DNA of 64,000 bases from Neorhizobium huautlense (lineage in GTDB: Bacteria; Pseudomonadota; Alphaproteobacteria; Rhizobiales; Rhizobiaceae): contig NZ_JAUSRF010000012.1 of assembly GCF_030811685.1 (NCBI RefSeq), positions 62,001 through 126,000 of the forward strand, given 5' to 3'. The position numbers and the translations under genes are program-made. The notes under the pieces are model-generated. The model was given only the letters and a program-made list of their open reading frames with translations. It was not told the origin of the DNA and did no database searches. Of this stretch, positions 1 through 8,896 are shown one piece after another (the first letter of the stretch is position 1; the number at the start of each line of letters is the position of its first letter).

Positions 1-525
1 ACCGACAGGTTTGTGATCCGCATGCCGGCCTCGGTGCATTTTCAGCCCGGCGGCGAGCCGCAGGCCGTCATCAGCGGCAGTGCCGCTGTGCTGGATCACG
101 TCCGTATCGATGGCGGTGAACTGAGCCTCGATTGCGATCCCGGCTGGTTTTCTTCGCGCGTCGAGGTGCAGCTATCGGGTCCGCCGATCACCCGCTGGGA
201 AGTGCGCGGCAGTGGTGATCTCGTTCTTGCGCAGGTCGATCAGCCCCGGCTGGACATGGTGATCAAGGGCAGTGGTAGTGCGAGGGCGACGGGAAGGGCG
301 GAAGTGGTCGATGTGGCCATTTCCGGTTCGGGCGACGTGATGTTCGAAAAACTGGTGGCGAAATCCGTTCAGGTGGAGGTTCGCGGTAGCGGCGATGCCA
401 GCGTGATGGCGGAAGTGGATGCCGATGTCCTTGTTGCCGGTAGCGGCGATGTCGATGTTTTTGGACCGGGCGTGTTGCGGCGGCAGGACGTGAAAGGCAG
501 CGGGAGCATTTCGCAAAAGCGCTGA
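1..525 (+). CDS. GIN/DUF2807-domain protein, 5' partial
   Basis: The reading frame is open from the first base to the stop at 525, so the N-terminus lies outside the window. The visible ~174 residues repeat a Gly-Ser-Gly-Asp motif about every 20-25 residues (RGSGD, KGSGS, SGSGD, RGSGD, AGSGD, KGSGS). That is the signature of the DUF2807 'head GIN' domain, a right-handed beta-helix fold usually found in envelope or secreted proteins, probably structural or adhesive. No catalytic motif is visible. A signal peptide would be upstream and cannot be judged. The GTG at 13 is unlikely to be the true start because the frame continues upstream of it. Confidence 0.8.
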   Translation, partial: TDRFVIRMPASVHFQPGGEPQAVISGSAAVLDHVRIDGGELSLDCDPGWFSSRVEVQLSGPPITRWEVRGSGDLVLAQVDQPRLDMVIKGSGSARATGRAEVVDVAISGSGDVMFEKLVAKSVQVEVRGSGDASVMAEVDADVLVAGSGDVDVFGPGVLRRQDVKGSGSISQKR

Positions 526-592
526 TGCCGGTGCCGAGTTATGGTCCCGGCAGGTTGGCGCCGGGACCATTGTCACATGTGGCGATCAACCG

Positions 593-1354
593 TCAGCTGG
601 CGAGGCCGCCCGCCATATCGATCACGCCGCCCGACATGTAGCCGGCATTCGGCCCGGCCAGAAAGCCGACCAAGGCGGAAACTTCCTCCAGCGTGGCGAT
701 GCGGCGGATGGCGTGCATGTCGAGAAACGCGTCCGGTGCCGTCGTGCTGCCCAATGCCTCGACCATCATGTCGGTCGGCATCGCGCCCGGCTGCACCACG
801 TTGACGGTGATGTTGCGGCGGCCGAGATCGCGGGCGACACCACGTGCATAACCGTTGATGGCGGCCTTGGTGCCGGCATAATCCGCCACGCCGGGAATGA
901 GGGCATACGTACCGTTCAGCGAACCGATGAAGATGATGCGGCCGCCATCGGACAGAACCTGGGACGCTGCGCGGGTGGTGGCGATGGTGCCCAGCACATT
1001 GATTTGCCACTGCCGGTCGAGGGCTTCCGTGTCGAGGTTTGGGTCATCGACCGTCTGGCCCTTTGCCACCACGGCGGCATTGTTGACGAGAATGTCGAGC
1101 TTGCCGAAATGCGCGATCACCTTTTCGATCAGCGGCTTTGCTGCCGCCATGTCCGCCTGGTCGCTCCGGATCGCCAGCGCCCGCACGCCCTTCGCCTTCA
1201 GTTTCTCCACCACAGCCTCGGCCTTTTCCGCCGAAGCGACATAGGTGATGGCCACATCGGCGCCGAGGTCGGCCAGCGTTTGTGCAATCACTGCGCCTAG
1301 ACCGCGCGATCCGCCGGTCACCAGCGCCACCTTGCCCTTCAATGAATTCGACAT
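593..1354 (-). CDS. SDR family NAD(P)-dependent oxidoreductase
   Basis: A 253-residue classical short-chain dehydrogenase/reductase. It has the Rossmann cofactor motif TGGSRGLG at residues 13-20, the NNAA motif near 91-94, catalytic Ser145 (IGSLNG), and the YxxxK pair Tyr159/Lys163. The start MSNSLKGKVALVTGG was chosen over an upstream ATG because it matches family N-termini and follows an AGAGAG Shine-Dalgarno. It is transcribed divergently from a TetR-type regulator with inverted repeats between them, so repression by that regulator is likely. The substrate cannot be told from sequence. Confidence 0.9.
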   Translation of the reverse strand: MSNSLKGKVALVTGGSRGLGAVIAQTLADLGADVAITYVASAEKAEAVVEKLKAKGVRALAIRSDQADMAAAKPLIEKVIAHFGKLDILVNNAAVVAKGQTVDDPNLDTEALDRQWQINVLGTIATTRAASQVLSDGGRIIFIGSLNGTYALIPGVADYAGTKAAINGYARGVARDLGRRNITVNVVQPGAMPTDMMVEALGSTTAPDAFLDMHAIRRIATLEEVSALVGFLAGPNAGYMSGGVIDMAGGLAS

Positions 1355-1401
1355 GTCCGTTCTCTCTTGTTTCGAGCGGGGCATTGCCCGTGATTAAATT
1401 T

Positions 1402-1417
1402 CGTAACGATCGTTACG
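1402..1417. promoter_or_regulatory. Candidate TetR operator 1 (16-bp perfect palindrome)
   Basis: The sequence CGTAACGATCGTTACG is a perfect palindrome in the divergent SDR/TetR intergenic region. Its core TAACG-N2-CGTTA recurs at 1462-1473 with a different spacer. A degenerate third copy, TAATG-AT-CGGTA, lies at 1418-1429. Operator function is inferred from symmetry, repetition and position. Confidence 0.65.
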
Positions 1418-1460
1418 TAATGATCGGTATGAAATTTGACAGCGGCGGTCAAGCGTTTTA

Positions 1461-1474
1461 ATAACGGGCGTTAT
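1461..1474. promoter_or_regulatory. Candidate TetR operator 2 (inverted repeat)
   Basis: ATAACG-GG-CGTTAT has the same half-sites as the palindrome 58 bp upstream (centre to centre). It ends 3 bases before the regulator's ATG, so a bound repressor would block transcription or translation initiation of its own gene. Autoregulation is inferred. Confidence 0.6.
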
Positions 1475-1477
1475 GAA

Positions 1478-2083
1478 ATGGATAAGCAGAAACTGATGGG
1501 ACGCCATCGCGAATTCGATGTGGAGAAGGCGCTGGATGCCGCCATGTGTGTGTTCTGGCGCAAGGGCTATGAGGGCGCATCCTATGCCGACCTCACGCAG
1601 GCAGCCGGTGTGGAGCGGCCGGCGCTCTACTCCGCCTTCGGCAACAAGGAAGCGCTCTTCAAAAAGGTGCTGACGCGCTATTACGAGCGCCATCTCGACT
1701 ACATTCCGGTCGCGCTGGAACTGCCGACGGCGCGTGAGGTGGCCGCGCATATCCTGTTCAATGCCATCGACCTCAATACCCGATATCCCGATCATACCGG
1801 CTGCCTCGGCATCAACGGTGTTCTGGCCGGATCGGACGAGGCGGAACCGGTGCGGCTGGCTTTGATCGAAGCGCGGGCGGAAGGCGAGGCGGTGTTGCTT
1901 CAGCGTTTCGAGCGGGCAAAGGCGGAGGGCGACCTGCTGCCGACCGCAGATCCCGACACGCTGGCGAAATTCGTGCTGGCCATACTTCATGGCATGGCGG
2001 TGCAGGCCAAGGCGGGTTTCAGCCCCGAAACATTACGGGCCGTGGCGGAACAGGCGCTTTCAACGTTTCCGGATGGGCGGTAG
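1478..2083 (+). CDS. TetR/AcrR family transcriptional regulator
   Basis: A 201-residue protein. Its N-terminal helix-turn-helix (about residues 10-55; GYEGASYADLTQAAGV followed by RPALYSAFGNKEALF) is typical of TetR/AcrR repressors. The ligand-binding half contains the TGCLGING motif common in the subgroup paired with reductases. The start is the ATG at 1478, just after operator 2; an in-frame upstream extension is less plausible. It probably controls the divergent SDR gene and itself. The inducer is unknown. Confidence 0.88.
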   Translation: MDKQKLMGRHREFDVEKALDAAMCVFWRKGYEGASYADLTQAAGVERPALYSAFGNKEALFKKVLTRYYERHLDYIPVALELPTAREVAAHILFNAIDLNTRYPDHTGCLGINGVLAGSDEAEPVRLALIEARAEGEAVLLQRFERAKAEGDLLPTADPDTLAKFVLAILHGMAVQAKAGFSPETLRAVAEQALSTFPDGR

Positions 2084-2284
2084 GCGTGTTCCGAAAATTC
2101 TCTCATTCGATCAAATGCTTCGGCTGCCTTATCACATCCATGTGAGTGAAGTTCAGTTGGCGGTTCCGGATCTCTTGACTATCTACTGTTGCGGGAAAAT
2201 CCGGTGGTGCCTCTAAAATTACGGAGCATCCATCGCCATATGATGCGGGACAGATCGCAATTGCGCGGTCAGAAGGAGAGTTTG

Positions 2285-3334
2285 ATGTTATCGAAAATTC
2301 AGCGGTTCAAGCATGCATTCGCAGTGGCCGCGCTCGGCCTCGCGGTCTCGCTGGTGGCCGTGGATTTCGCTGAAGCCCGTCGCGGCGGCGGCAGTTTTGG
2401 CAGCCGTGGCTCGCGCACCTATTCCGCACCCGCCACCACCAATACCGCTCCCGGTGCTGCCACCGGCATCAATCGTTCGATGACCCCCAATACCCAGCAG
2501 AACGCCGCTTCGCCTGCCGCTGGCGCGGGCGCGCAGGCTGCCCAGCAGCAGCGCCGTCCCGGCATGTTCGGCGGCATGGCCGGTGGTCTTCTCGGCGGTC
2601 TCGCGCTCGGCGGCCTTTTCGGCATCATGATGGGCAACGGTTTTGGCGGCATGGCCGGTTTCATGGGCATGCTTCTGCAGATCGCGCTGATCGCCGGTCT
2701 TGCCATGCTGGCTTTCCGCTTCTTCGCGCGTCGCCAGCAGCCTGCCGGCCCGGCCGGTGGTTATGGTTCGCAGCGCAACGCCCATGACGCCCCGCGTGGC
2801 GGCAATGGTGGTAATGGCAACGGCGGCCAGCCGGGCTTCCGCATCCCGACCATGGGCGGTGGTGCTGGCGGTTCCGGTTATGCCGCAGCCAATGCTGCCC
2901 CGCGTCAGGCTGGTCCGCAGACCGACGAAATCGGCATCACCGACCGCGACCTCAACCAGTTCGAAAAGCTGCTGCAGGACGTTCAGGGTGCGTATGGCGC
3001 GGAAGATTACGCCAAGCTGCGTGGCCTGACGACGCCGGAAGCCATGTCCTATCTGGCTGAGGAAATGGGCGAAAACGCTACGGCCGGCGTCAAGAACGAC
3101 GTCAAGGATATCCAGCTTCTGCAGGGTGACCTTTCGGAAGCGTGGCGTGAAAACGGCCAGGAATATGCGACCGTCGCCATGCGTTATTCCAGCATCGACG
3201 TCATGCGGGATCGCAATACCGGTGCCGTCGTTCAGGGTGACGAACATACGCCGAGCGAAACCGTCGAGCTGTGGACGTTTGTCCGCAAGACCGCCGGCGA
3301 GTGGCAGCTCGCGGCGATCCAGGGCGTCGAATAA
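2285..3334 (+). CDS. Tim44-like domain membrane protein
   Basis: A 349-residue protein with a signal-like N-terminus (ending in VDFAEA), a Gly/Ala/Gln-rich linker, and one or two hydrophobic segments (about residues 95-140: GGLLGGLALGG and MLLQIALIAGLAMLAFRFF). The C-terminal ~150 residues (TDRDLNQFEKLL to the end) resemble the Tim44/MBA1 fold of bacterial Tim44-like proteins. The start was chosen for the AGAAGGAGAG Shine-Dalgarno just upstream. Homologues are membrane-anchored; their role in bacteria is poorly defined. It stands alone and converges with the DUF1810 gene. Confidence 0.8.
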   Translation: MLSKIQRFKHAFAVAALGLAVSLVAVDFAEARRGGGSFGSRGSRTYSAPATTNTAPGAATGINRSMTPNTQQNAASPAAGAGAQAAQQQRRPGMFGGMAGGLLGGLALGGLFGIMMGNGFGGMAGFMGMLLQIALIAGLAMLAFRFFARRQQPAGPAGGYGSQRNAHDAPRGGNGGNGNGGQPGFRIPTMGGGAGGSGYAAANAAPRQAGPQTDEIGITDRDLNQFEKLLQDVQGAYGAEDYAKLRGLTTPEAMSYLAEEMGENATAGVKNDVKDIQLLQGDLSEAWRENGQEYATVAMRYSSIDVMRDRNTGAVVQGDEHTPSETVELWTFVRKTAGEWQLAAIQGVE

Positions 3335-3353
3335 CGCCCCGGATTTCTGCACC

Positions 3354-3818
3354 TCAATGCAGAAAGGCAAGCGTGCGTTCGTCGCGCTTGCCATCGCAGA
3401 ATTCTTCAAGGGCTTGCTCGAAAGGCGAGCCCTTTTTTGCGACCTCGGCAAACAGCGTCATGGATGAGCAGAATTTCATGTCGTCGGGCGAGCCGAGAAT
3501 GTCATGGGCGGAACGGCCCGGATGGGCGAGCATCGCCTGCGTGCATTCCTCCAGACGTGGCCCCAGAATGGGATCGGCGAGATAGGCTTCCGCCTCGGCG
3601 CGTGATGCGATCGCATAACGCTGCGCCATCGGCGATTTTCCAAGACCCTTGGCCTGTGGAAAGATGAACCACATCCAGTGGCTCTGCTTGAAGCCGTCGC
3701 GCAATTCCTCCAGCACGCCCGGATAGACCGCCTGCTGGGCGGCAAGAAAACGGCCGAGGTAAAAATCGTCGTGCCACTGCTGCGCAACAGGTGGCTGATT
3801 TGCCCGTGTCTGTACCAT
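3354..3818 (-). CDS. DUF1810 family protein
   Basis: A 154-residue cytoplasmic protein that fits DUF1810: it opens with a YLGRFLAAQ segment, then HWMWFIFPQAKGLGKSPMAQRYAI, a Leu-Gly-Pro-Arg-Leu-Glu-Glu-Cys motif and SPDDMKFCSSMTLF. Length matches the family, whose function is unknown. The start at 3818 has a GGAGAAAGGC Shine-Dalgarno; an upstream in-frame ATG lacks one. Its 3' end lies 20 bp from the convergent Tim44-like gene. Confidence 0.85.
   Translation of the reverse strand: MVQTRANQPPVAQQWHDDFYLGRFLAAQQAVYPGVLEELRDGFKQSHWMWFIFPQAKGLGKSPMAQRYAIASRAEAEAYLADPILGPRLEECTQAMLAHPGRSAHDILGSPDDMKFCSSMTLFAEVAKKGSPFEQALEEFCDGKRDERTLAFLH
3408..3438 (+). terminator. Probable terminator of the Tim44-like gene
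   Basis: AAGGGCT pairs with AGCCCTT across a short loop and is followed by six T's on the + strand. It lies 75 bp downstream of the Tim44-like stop, inside the 3' end of the convergent DUF1810 gene. Confidence 0.5.
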
Positions 3819-3943
3819 GCCTTTCTCCTTGATCTTTCCTTCCCAACGAGCGACGCGCCAAAGGGTTCGACCGGGTTTTGACAAAAGCGTGAAATTATCG
3901 CCCAAGGGGTTTTTTATGCTGCAATGCACCCTAGCTGGGAGGA

Positions 3944-5065
3944 ATGGATCAATTTATCGCTGATTTCCGCGCCTATACCGACTGGCTGCCGAACTGGGTG
4001 GTCAGCATCGGTCTCCTCGTTGCCGCCCTGTTCGTCGGGTTGGCGATCCACCGTCTCGCCTTCCGCATCTTCACAAGGCTGGTGGAAAACAAGGACCTGT
4101 TCTGGCGTTCGCTGGTATCGCGCGGCAAGCGGCCGCTGAAACTCGCCATCCTCACTTTCACCCTGTCCTTTGCCGCCTCCATCGCGCCGCTGGTGCCGGG
4201 ACCCGCCAATTTTATCCGCCATGTCCTGCTGCTCGGTTTCATTCTCGTTGTCGGCTGGTCGGCCAAGGCGGCACTGCATATCTGGGTGACGGTCTATCTG
4301 CGCCGTTTCAAGCTGGATGCGGAAGACAATCTGCTGGCCCGCACCCATGTCACCCAGTCGCGCATCGGTGAGAGGGTGGGCGGTTTCATGATCGTGGCGC
4401 TGACCATTGCCGCCATGTTGATGACCTTTCCGGCCGTGCAGCAATATGGCGTCAGCGTTCTGGCCTCGGCCGGTGTCGCGGGTATCGTGCTCGGTCTGGC
4501 GCTGCAGCCGATGCTGAAGAACATCTTTGCCGGCATCCAGCTTGCCATCACCCAGCCGATCCGCATCGATGATGCGCTGACCGTCGAGGGGGAGTGGGGC
4601 AATGTCGAAGAGATCACCTCGACTTACGTGGTGGTGAAACTGTGGGACTGGCGGCGGATGATCCTGCCACTATCCTATTTCATCGAGAACCCGTTTCAGA
4701 ACTGGACGCGCGAAAGCTCGGCGCTGATCGGCACGGTGATGATCTATCTCGATTATTCGGTGCCGGTGTCGGCCATCCGCAAAAGGGTGGAGGAGATCGC
4801 CAACGAGTCGAAAATCTGGGACCGCAAGGTCGTCAACGTGCAGGTGACGGATTTCACCGAAAGCGTGATGCAGATCCGCATCCTCATCTCGGCCGCCAGT
4901 GCGCCAAAGACGTTCGACATGCGCTGCGAGATGCGGGAAAAGATCATCGATTTCATCCAGCGCGACTATCCGGCAGCTTTGCCGCGCGTGCGGGCGGAAG
5001 GTGCGGCGAATGCCAATGGCGCAGCTGTCATGGACGGCGCAAGGCAGCATGTGTTGCAGAGTTGA
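3944..5065 (+). CDS. MscS-type mechanosensitive ion channel
   Basis: A 373-residue inner-membrane protein. It has N-terminal hydrophobic segments (WVVSIGLLVAALFVGLAIH and two or three more to about residue 130) and a pore-lining TM3 region rich in Gly/Ala (VSVLASAGVAGIVLGLALQPMLKNIFAGIQL, about 170-200). A beta-domain follows (IRIDDALTVEGEWGNVEEITSTYVVVKLWDWRRMILP) and then the C-terminal MscS cytoplasmic domain. Such channels vent solutes on hypo-osmotic shock. The Shine-Dalgarno GGAGG ends one base before the ATG, which is unusually tight. Confidence 0.9.
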   Translation: MDQFIADFRAYTDWLPNWVVSIGLLVAALFVGLAIHRLAFRIFTRLVENKDLFWRSLVSRGKRPLKLAILTFTLSFAASIAPLVPGPANFIRHVLLLGFILVVGWSAKAALHIWVTVYLRRFKLDAEDNLLARTHVTQSRIGERVGGFMIVALTIAAMLMTFPAVQQYGVSVLASAGVAGIVLGLALQPMLKNIFAGIQLAITQPIRIDDALTVEGEWGNVEEITSTYVVVKLWDWRRMILPLSYFIENPFQNWTRESSALIGTVMIYLDYSVPVSAIRKRVEEIANESKIWDRKVVNVQVTDFTESVMQIRILISAASAPKTFDMRCEMREKIIDFIQRDYPAALPRVRAEGAANANGAAVMDGARQHVLQS

Positions 5066-5068
5066 GCC

Positions 5069-5551
5069 TCAGTTGATGGCGGTAATCTCCAGCTCCTGTC
5101 CGCCAAGGCTCGCCACATCGCCCACTGCCTTGCCGGACAACAGTCGCGCTACCGGAGAAACATAGGAAATCGTGCCCGCCTTCGGGTCGGCCTCGTCCTC
5201 GCCGACGATGCGATAGGTCTGCACCCGGCCGTCGTCGCGCTCGAAGGTGACGAGGTTTCCGAAGGCGACGGTATCGGTGGAAACGGGCGCCGGCATCACC
5301 TGCGCCGTGCGCAGGCGTTCGGCCAGATAACGGATATCGCGCAAGGGGCCGGCCGTCTGGCGGCGTTTTTCGTTGACGTCCTCGATGTTTTCCACGGCCG
5401 CATAGGCGGCGCGCGCCTCTTCCATCTGCCGTTCCAGCGCCTTCAGCCCCGCTTCAGTCACGAGATTGGGGTGCGGCGAGATCGGCCGATCGGGCAGAAG
5501 CGTTTCCGCTGCCGTTTCGGCGCTTTCTTCCTTGGTAAAGGCGACACTCAC
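5069..5551 (-). CDS. GreA/GreB family transcription elongation factor
   Basis: A 160-residue protein. An N-terminal coiled coil (about residues 30-75, LVTEAGLKALERQMEEARAAY onward) carries an acidic tip around ENIEDVNEK. The C-terminal FKBP-like Gre domain is recognisable (FGNLVTFERDDGRVQTYRIVGEDEADPKAGTISYVSPVARLLSGKAVGD). Gre factors enter the RNA polymerase secondary channel and stimulate cleavage of backtracked RNA. Divergence from canonical GreA suggests a paralogue. It ends 4 bp from the convergent MscS stop. Confidence 0.85.
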   Translation of the reverse strand: MSVAFTKEESAETAAETLLPDRPISPHPNLVTEAGLKALERQMEEARAAYAAVENIEDVNEKRRQTAGPLRDIRYLAERLRTAQVMPAPVSTDTVAFGNLVTFERDDGRVQTYRIVGEDEADPKAGTISYVSPVARLLSGKAVGDVASLGGQELEITAIN

Positions 5552-5721
5552 GTCAGAACTCCATCGGTCAAACCGCGATTATGCCCGTTTTTCCATGAGG
5601 ATAACAGAGGTGTCACCGTACCTTGCCGGGCATTGATGCGATCGACGACAAAACCATTTTTGGGTCTCATCGTGTTTTGCTGCGCCTGCGAACAGTTCAG
5701 TATTTACTTAATTTGCGATTA

Positions 5722-5880
5722 ATGGTTTTCCTGCATTATCTCTACAGGCCCGAATCGTGGGCGCCGCCGGATGTTTTCAGCATGGATACGATCCACAATC
5801 TCTTTCCCTTGTTCATTGCTTCTGCCGCCATTTATTTCTTTTTCCGCTGGGTGGTGCGCGACATGAACCGGCGCGGCTGA
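5722..5880 (+). CDS. Possible small single-pass membrane protein
   Basis: A 52-codon frame ending ...MDTIHNLFPLFIASAAIYFFFRWVVRDMNRRG, with one hydrophobic segment followed by positive residues, as in a small inner-membrane protein. The start is uncertain: ATG at 5722 or 5782, and neither has a clear Shine-Dalgarno. The tail composition looks like real protein, and no other gene occupies the space between the Gre-family gene and the TonB-like gene. Confidence 0.35.
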   Translation: MVFLHYLYRPESWAPPDVFSMDTIHNLFPLFIASAAIYFFFRWVVRDMNRRG

Positions 5881-5976
5881 TCCGTCTTCACAGTTCTTTG
5901 TTCCCTTGTTTATCAGCTTGAAATATGAGGCAAAATGGGTAGTTTTCGCCCGGCATGCTGCATGGATGGGGTTGAT

Positions 5977-6879
5977 ATGAAACGGACGGGATTTTTGCTT
6001 GTGGCGCTCTTTTGCGCTGCTACCAGCGTGATGGCGCAGACCAAGGGCGCGCGGCCGGAGCCGCAGCCTTCCAGCAAGCAGGAATGGACCACCGCACTCT
6101 CGCGCAAGATCTACCGCTCCATCAGGATGCCGCGCCCGATCGCCGGTGTGAGCGGTCCCAAGACCGCGAGGGTTGCTTTCGTGGTGCAAAAGGACGGCAC
6201 GGTCACCGACGTGGAAATCCGCGAAAGTTCCGGCGTGCCGCAGGTGGATCAGAACGCCCGCGAGGCTGTGCTGCGCATGTCGCCGGTTGCGCCCTTTTCC
6301 CCCGACATGACGGGCGAGACGGAAAAGATCGTCGTGCCGATCGTCATGGAAATGGAACTGCCCAACCCGACCACCAAGGATGCGGCGACGGGCCTGACCT
6401 TCACCACGCCGGCCGAGCTGCAAACCACCGGCAAGGCCGATCCGCCGGGTGAAGAGACAGTGAAATACAATCTCGTCAGCATGGCGCCGGGTCGTATTCC
6501 CGGCACGCCGGATGAGGCCGTTTGCCAGGTCGGTTTCCGTGTCTGGGAAAAGGATCATCCGCGCTACGGCTGGTCTCAGGAAAAGCTGAATGGTGATGCC
6601 ATGTTCGACGAACTGGCCAAGCCGCTGCGCGCTTCGATCGAGGAGGGCGGTAAACGCGTGGAGGATACGCAGACGATCAGCCTGCACAGCGCAAAGGCCG
6701 TGGAGATGATCCTTGCACCGACATCCGGCCCGGATGTCGATACGGCGCGCGAATATGTGGTCTTTGCCGATACGCCGACCGGCCGCGTCAGCATATCCTG
6801 CACCACGACGCGCGAAGCGACGGTCGCTGCGCGCCCGGTATTCAAGCTTCTGGCGCAGACGGTACAGGTGGTGCGGTAG
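5977..6879 (+). CDS. Periplasmic protein with TonB C-terminal-like domain
   Basis: A 300-residue secreted protein with a Sec signal peptide (MKRTGFLLVALFCAATSVMA). Residues ~30-125 resemble a TonB C-terminal domain (RIMPRPIAG, ARVAFVVQKDGTVTDVEIRESSGVPQVDQNAREAVLR). The C-terminal half is not recognised. There is no N-terminal TonB anchor with proline-rich spacer and no exbBD nearby, so energy transduction is not supported. The start at 5977 places the signal peptide at the N-terminus. Confidence 0.7.
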   Translation: MKRTGFLLVALFCAATSVMAQTKGARPEPQPSSKQEWTTALSRKIYRSIRMPRPIAGVSGPKTARVAFVVQKDGTVTDVEIRESSGVPQVDQNAREAVLRMSPVAPFSPDMTGETEKIVVPIVMEMELPNPTTKDAATGLTFTTPAELQTTGKADPPGEETVKYNLVSMAPGRIPGTPDEAVCQVGFRVWEKDHPRYGWSQEKLNGDAMFDELAKPLRASIEEGGKRVEDTQTISLHSAKAVEMILAPTSGPDVDTAREYVVFADTPTGRVSISCTTTREATVAARPVFKLLAQTVQVVR

Positions 6880-7027
6880 GGGAGAGGTCGTGCCGTCGCG
6901 GCAATGCGATCTGTCGGCATCCGCTTGCCGGTTGTTTTTAAACCTTAGATTAGAATTTAGCGATATATAAAAGGCCCTAGCAATTCCGGTGGTTTAAACC
7001 GGTATCGCTTCCTCGACGGGCCTCACC

Positions 7028-8839
7028 ATGATCCTTGAACTGCAGAATGCCATTCTCGAAATGATCGCGCGGGGCGAACCGCTCGAACAGACCATCGATC
7101 TTCTCTGCCGAGAGGTGGAGGTGATCGCGCCCGATATCGTCTGTTCGGTTCTGTCCGTCCGCGAAGGATTGCTGCATCCGTTGGCCGGTCCGTCGCTGCC
7201 GCCGCATTTTTCTGCGGCTGTCGATAATCATCCGATCGGCCCTGCGGTCGGGTCCTGCGGCACCGCCGCCTTTCTCGGCCAGCCTGTCGTCGTCGACGAT
7301 ATCGCCACCGATCCGCGCTGGACCGAATTCAAGTTTCTGGCGCGGCCGCTTGGTCTTGTTGCCTGCTGGTCATCACCGATCATGGTCGGCGAGCGCGTTG
7401 CCGCCACCTTCGCCTTTTATTTCCGCGAGAACCGTGGCCCGAACGAAACGGAAAAACAGATCGTCGAAGCCTGTGTGCATCTCTGTGCGATTGCCATCGA
7501 GCGCAACGAACGGGTGATGGAGCGCGAAAAGCTGACCTATACGGACGCGCTGACCGGCCTGCCGAACCGCGCCCGGTTTAACAAGGTGCTGGCGGGGCTC
7601 GACAATGCCATCAGCCCATGGGGCATTCTGCTGGTTGATATCGACAACCTGAAACTGGCGAACGACACGTTTGGCCATGCCGCCGGCGATGGCCTGATCC
7701 AGACGGTCGCGACCCGCGCCTCCGCACTTGGAGGGCCGGACAGCACGTTCCGGCTCGGCGGCGACGAATTCGCCATCATCGTCTATCGCGACAATGCGTC
7801 CAATGATCTGGAGCGAATGGCAACGGGCATCCTGTCATCGCTGTCTGAGGCCTGCAGTTGCGCCGGTCATGTCGTGTTTCCGAAGGCGACGATCGGCGGT
7901 GCGCTGGCCAATGCGGGCGAGGCGCCCGACACCGTTCTGCAGAATGCCGATCTGGCGCTTTACCACGCCAAGGAGCGCAGCCGCGGCCAGTATGTGCAGT
8001 TCGCCGACGGGCTCGGCACCGCCATCACCCGCCGTTTTCGCGCCATCCGCGATGTCGGCCTGGCGCTGGCGCAGGCGCGCATTCACGCCTATTACCAGCC
8101 GATCGTGCGGCTCGATACGCGCCAGGTCGTCGGTTTCGAGGCGCTGGCGCGCATGCGCACGCCGGCTGGCGATATCGTTTCGGCCGCGCATTTTCACGAG
8201 GCCACCAAGGATGCGCAGGTGGCGGCGCAACTGACGCAATGCATGCTCGAACAGGTGGCGCGCGACATGCGTGTCTGGCTGGATGAGGGGCTCGCCCTGC
8301 AGCATGTCGGCGTCAATCTCTCCGCAGCCGACCTTGCCGGCGGCAATCTCAACGAGCGTATCTGTACGGTGTTTGCCGATGCCGGCGTGCCCTTGAAACA
8401 CGTGATCGTTGAGGTCACGGAATCCGTCTATTTCGGACAGGGCGGGTTCGATATCGGCGACGAGATCCGCCAGCTGCGATCAAGCGGGTTGCGCGTCGCG
8501 CTTGATGATTTCGGCACCGGTTTTGCCTCGCTGACGCATCTTCTGACGGTGCCGGTGGATATCATCAAGATCGACAAGTCCTTCACCGATCGCCTGCGCC
8601 CGCGTGATCCGGCCGCCTTCATCGTCGAAGGTGTCATCGATATCGCCCGAAAACTCGGCATTCGCGTGGTGGCCGAAGGCATCGAGGAAAATGCGCAAGC
8701 CGCGCAATTGCTCGATCTCGGTTGCGCGCTGGGGCAGGGGTATCTGTTCTCCAAGGCCGTGGACCGCGATGCCGCCGCCGTTCTTCTGCGGCACTCGGCG
8801 CAGATGCGGGTGGAGATGGGCACACATCGGCGGGCATGA
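7028..8839 (+). CDS. GAF-GGDEF-EAL bifunctional cyclic-di-GMP enzyme
   Basis: A 603-residue cytoplasmic protein. A GAF sensor spans about residues 1-160 (GSCGTAAFLGQPVVVDDIATDPRW). A diguanylate cyclase domain follows, with an intact GGDEF motif near 243-247 preceded by RL. The C-terminal EAL domain (EAL near 370) keeps its metal-binding and catalytic signatures: NLSAADL, EVTESV, DDFGTGFASL, IKIDKSF, EGIEE and QGYLF. Both activities look possible. The inhibitory RxxD I-site normally just upstream of GGDEF is absent (GGPD there). The GAF ligand is unknown. Confidence 0.92.
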   Translation: MILELQNAILEMIARGEPLEQTIDLLCREVEVIAPDIVCSVLSVREGLLHPLAGPSLPPHFSAAVDNHPIGPAVGSCGTAAFLGQPVVVDDIATDPRWTEFKFLARPLGLVACWSSPIMVGERVAATFAFYFRENRGPNETEKQIVEACVHLCAIAIERNERVMEREKLTYTDALTGLPNRARFNKVLAGLDNAISPWGILLVDIDNLKLANDTFGHAAGDGLIQTVATRASALGGPDSTFRLGGDEFAIIVYRDNASNDLERMATGILSSLSEACSCAGHVVFPKATIGGALANAGEAPDTVLQNADLALYHAKERSRGQYVQFADGLGTAITRRFRAIRDVGLALAQARIHAYYQPIVRLDTRQVVGFEALARMRTPAGDIVSAAHFHEATKDAQVAAQLTQCMLEQVARDMRVWLDEGLALQHVGVNLSAADLAGGNLNERICTVFADAGVPLKHVIVEVTESVYFGQGGFDIGDEIRQLRSSGLRVALDDFGTGFASLTHLLTVPVDIIKIDKSFTDRLRPRDPAAFIVEGVIDIARKLGIRVVAEGIEENAQAAQLLDLGCALGQGYLFSKAVDRDAAAVLLRHSAQMRVEMGTHRRA

Positions 8840-8896
8840 TGTGACTTCTCTTTTGTCTCGAATTGTGCAAATAATTGCACTCTTGCGAGGGCTGCG

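Noticed and set aside
2288..3451. A 387-codon minus-strand frame across the Tim44-like gene
   Set aside because: It runs opposite the plus-strand gene with signal peptide and Tim44 domain; its composition is Arg/His-rich noise.
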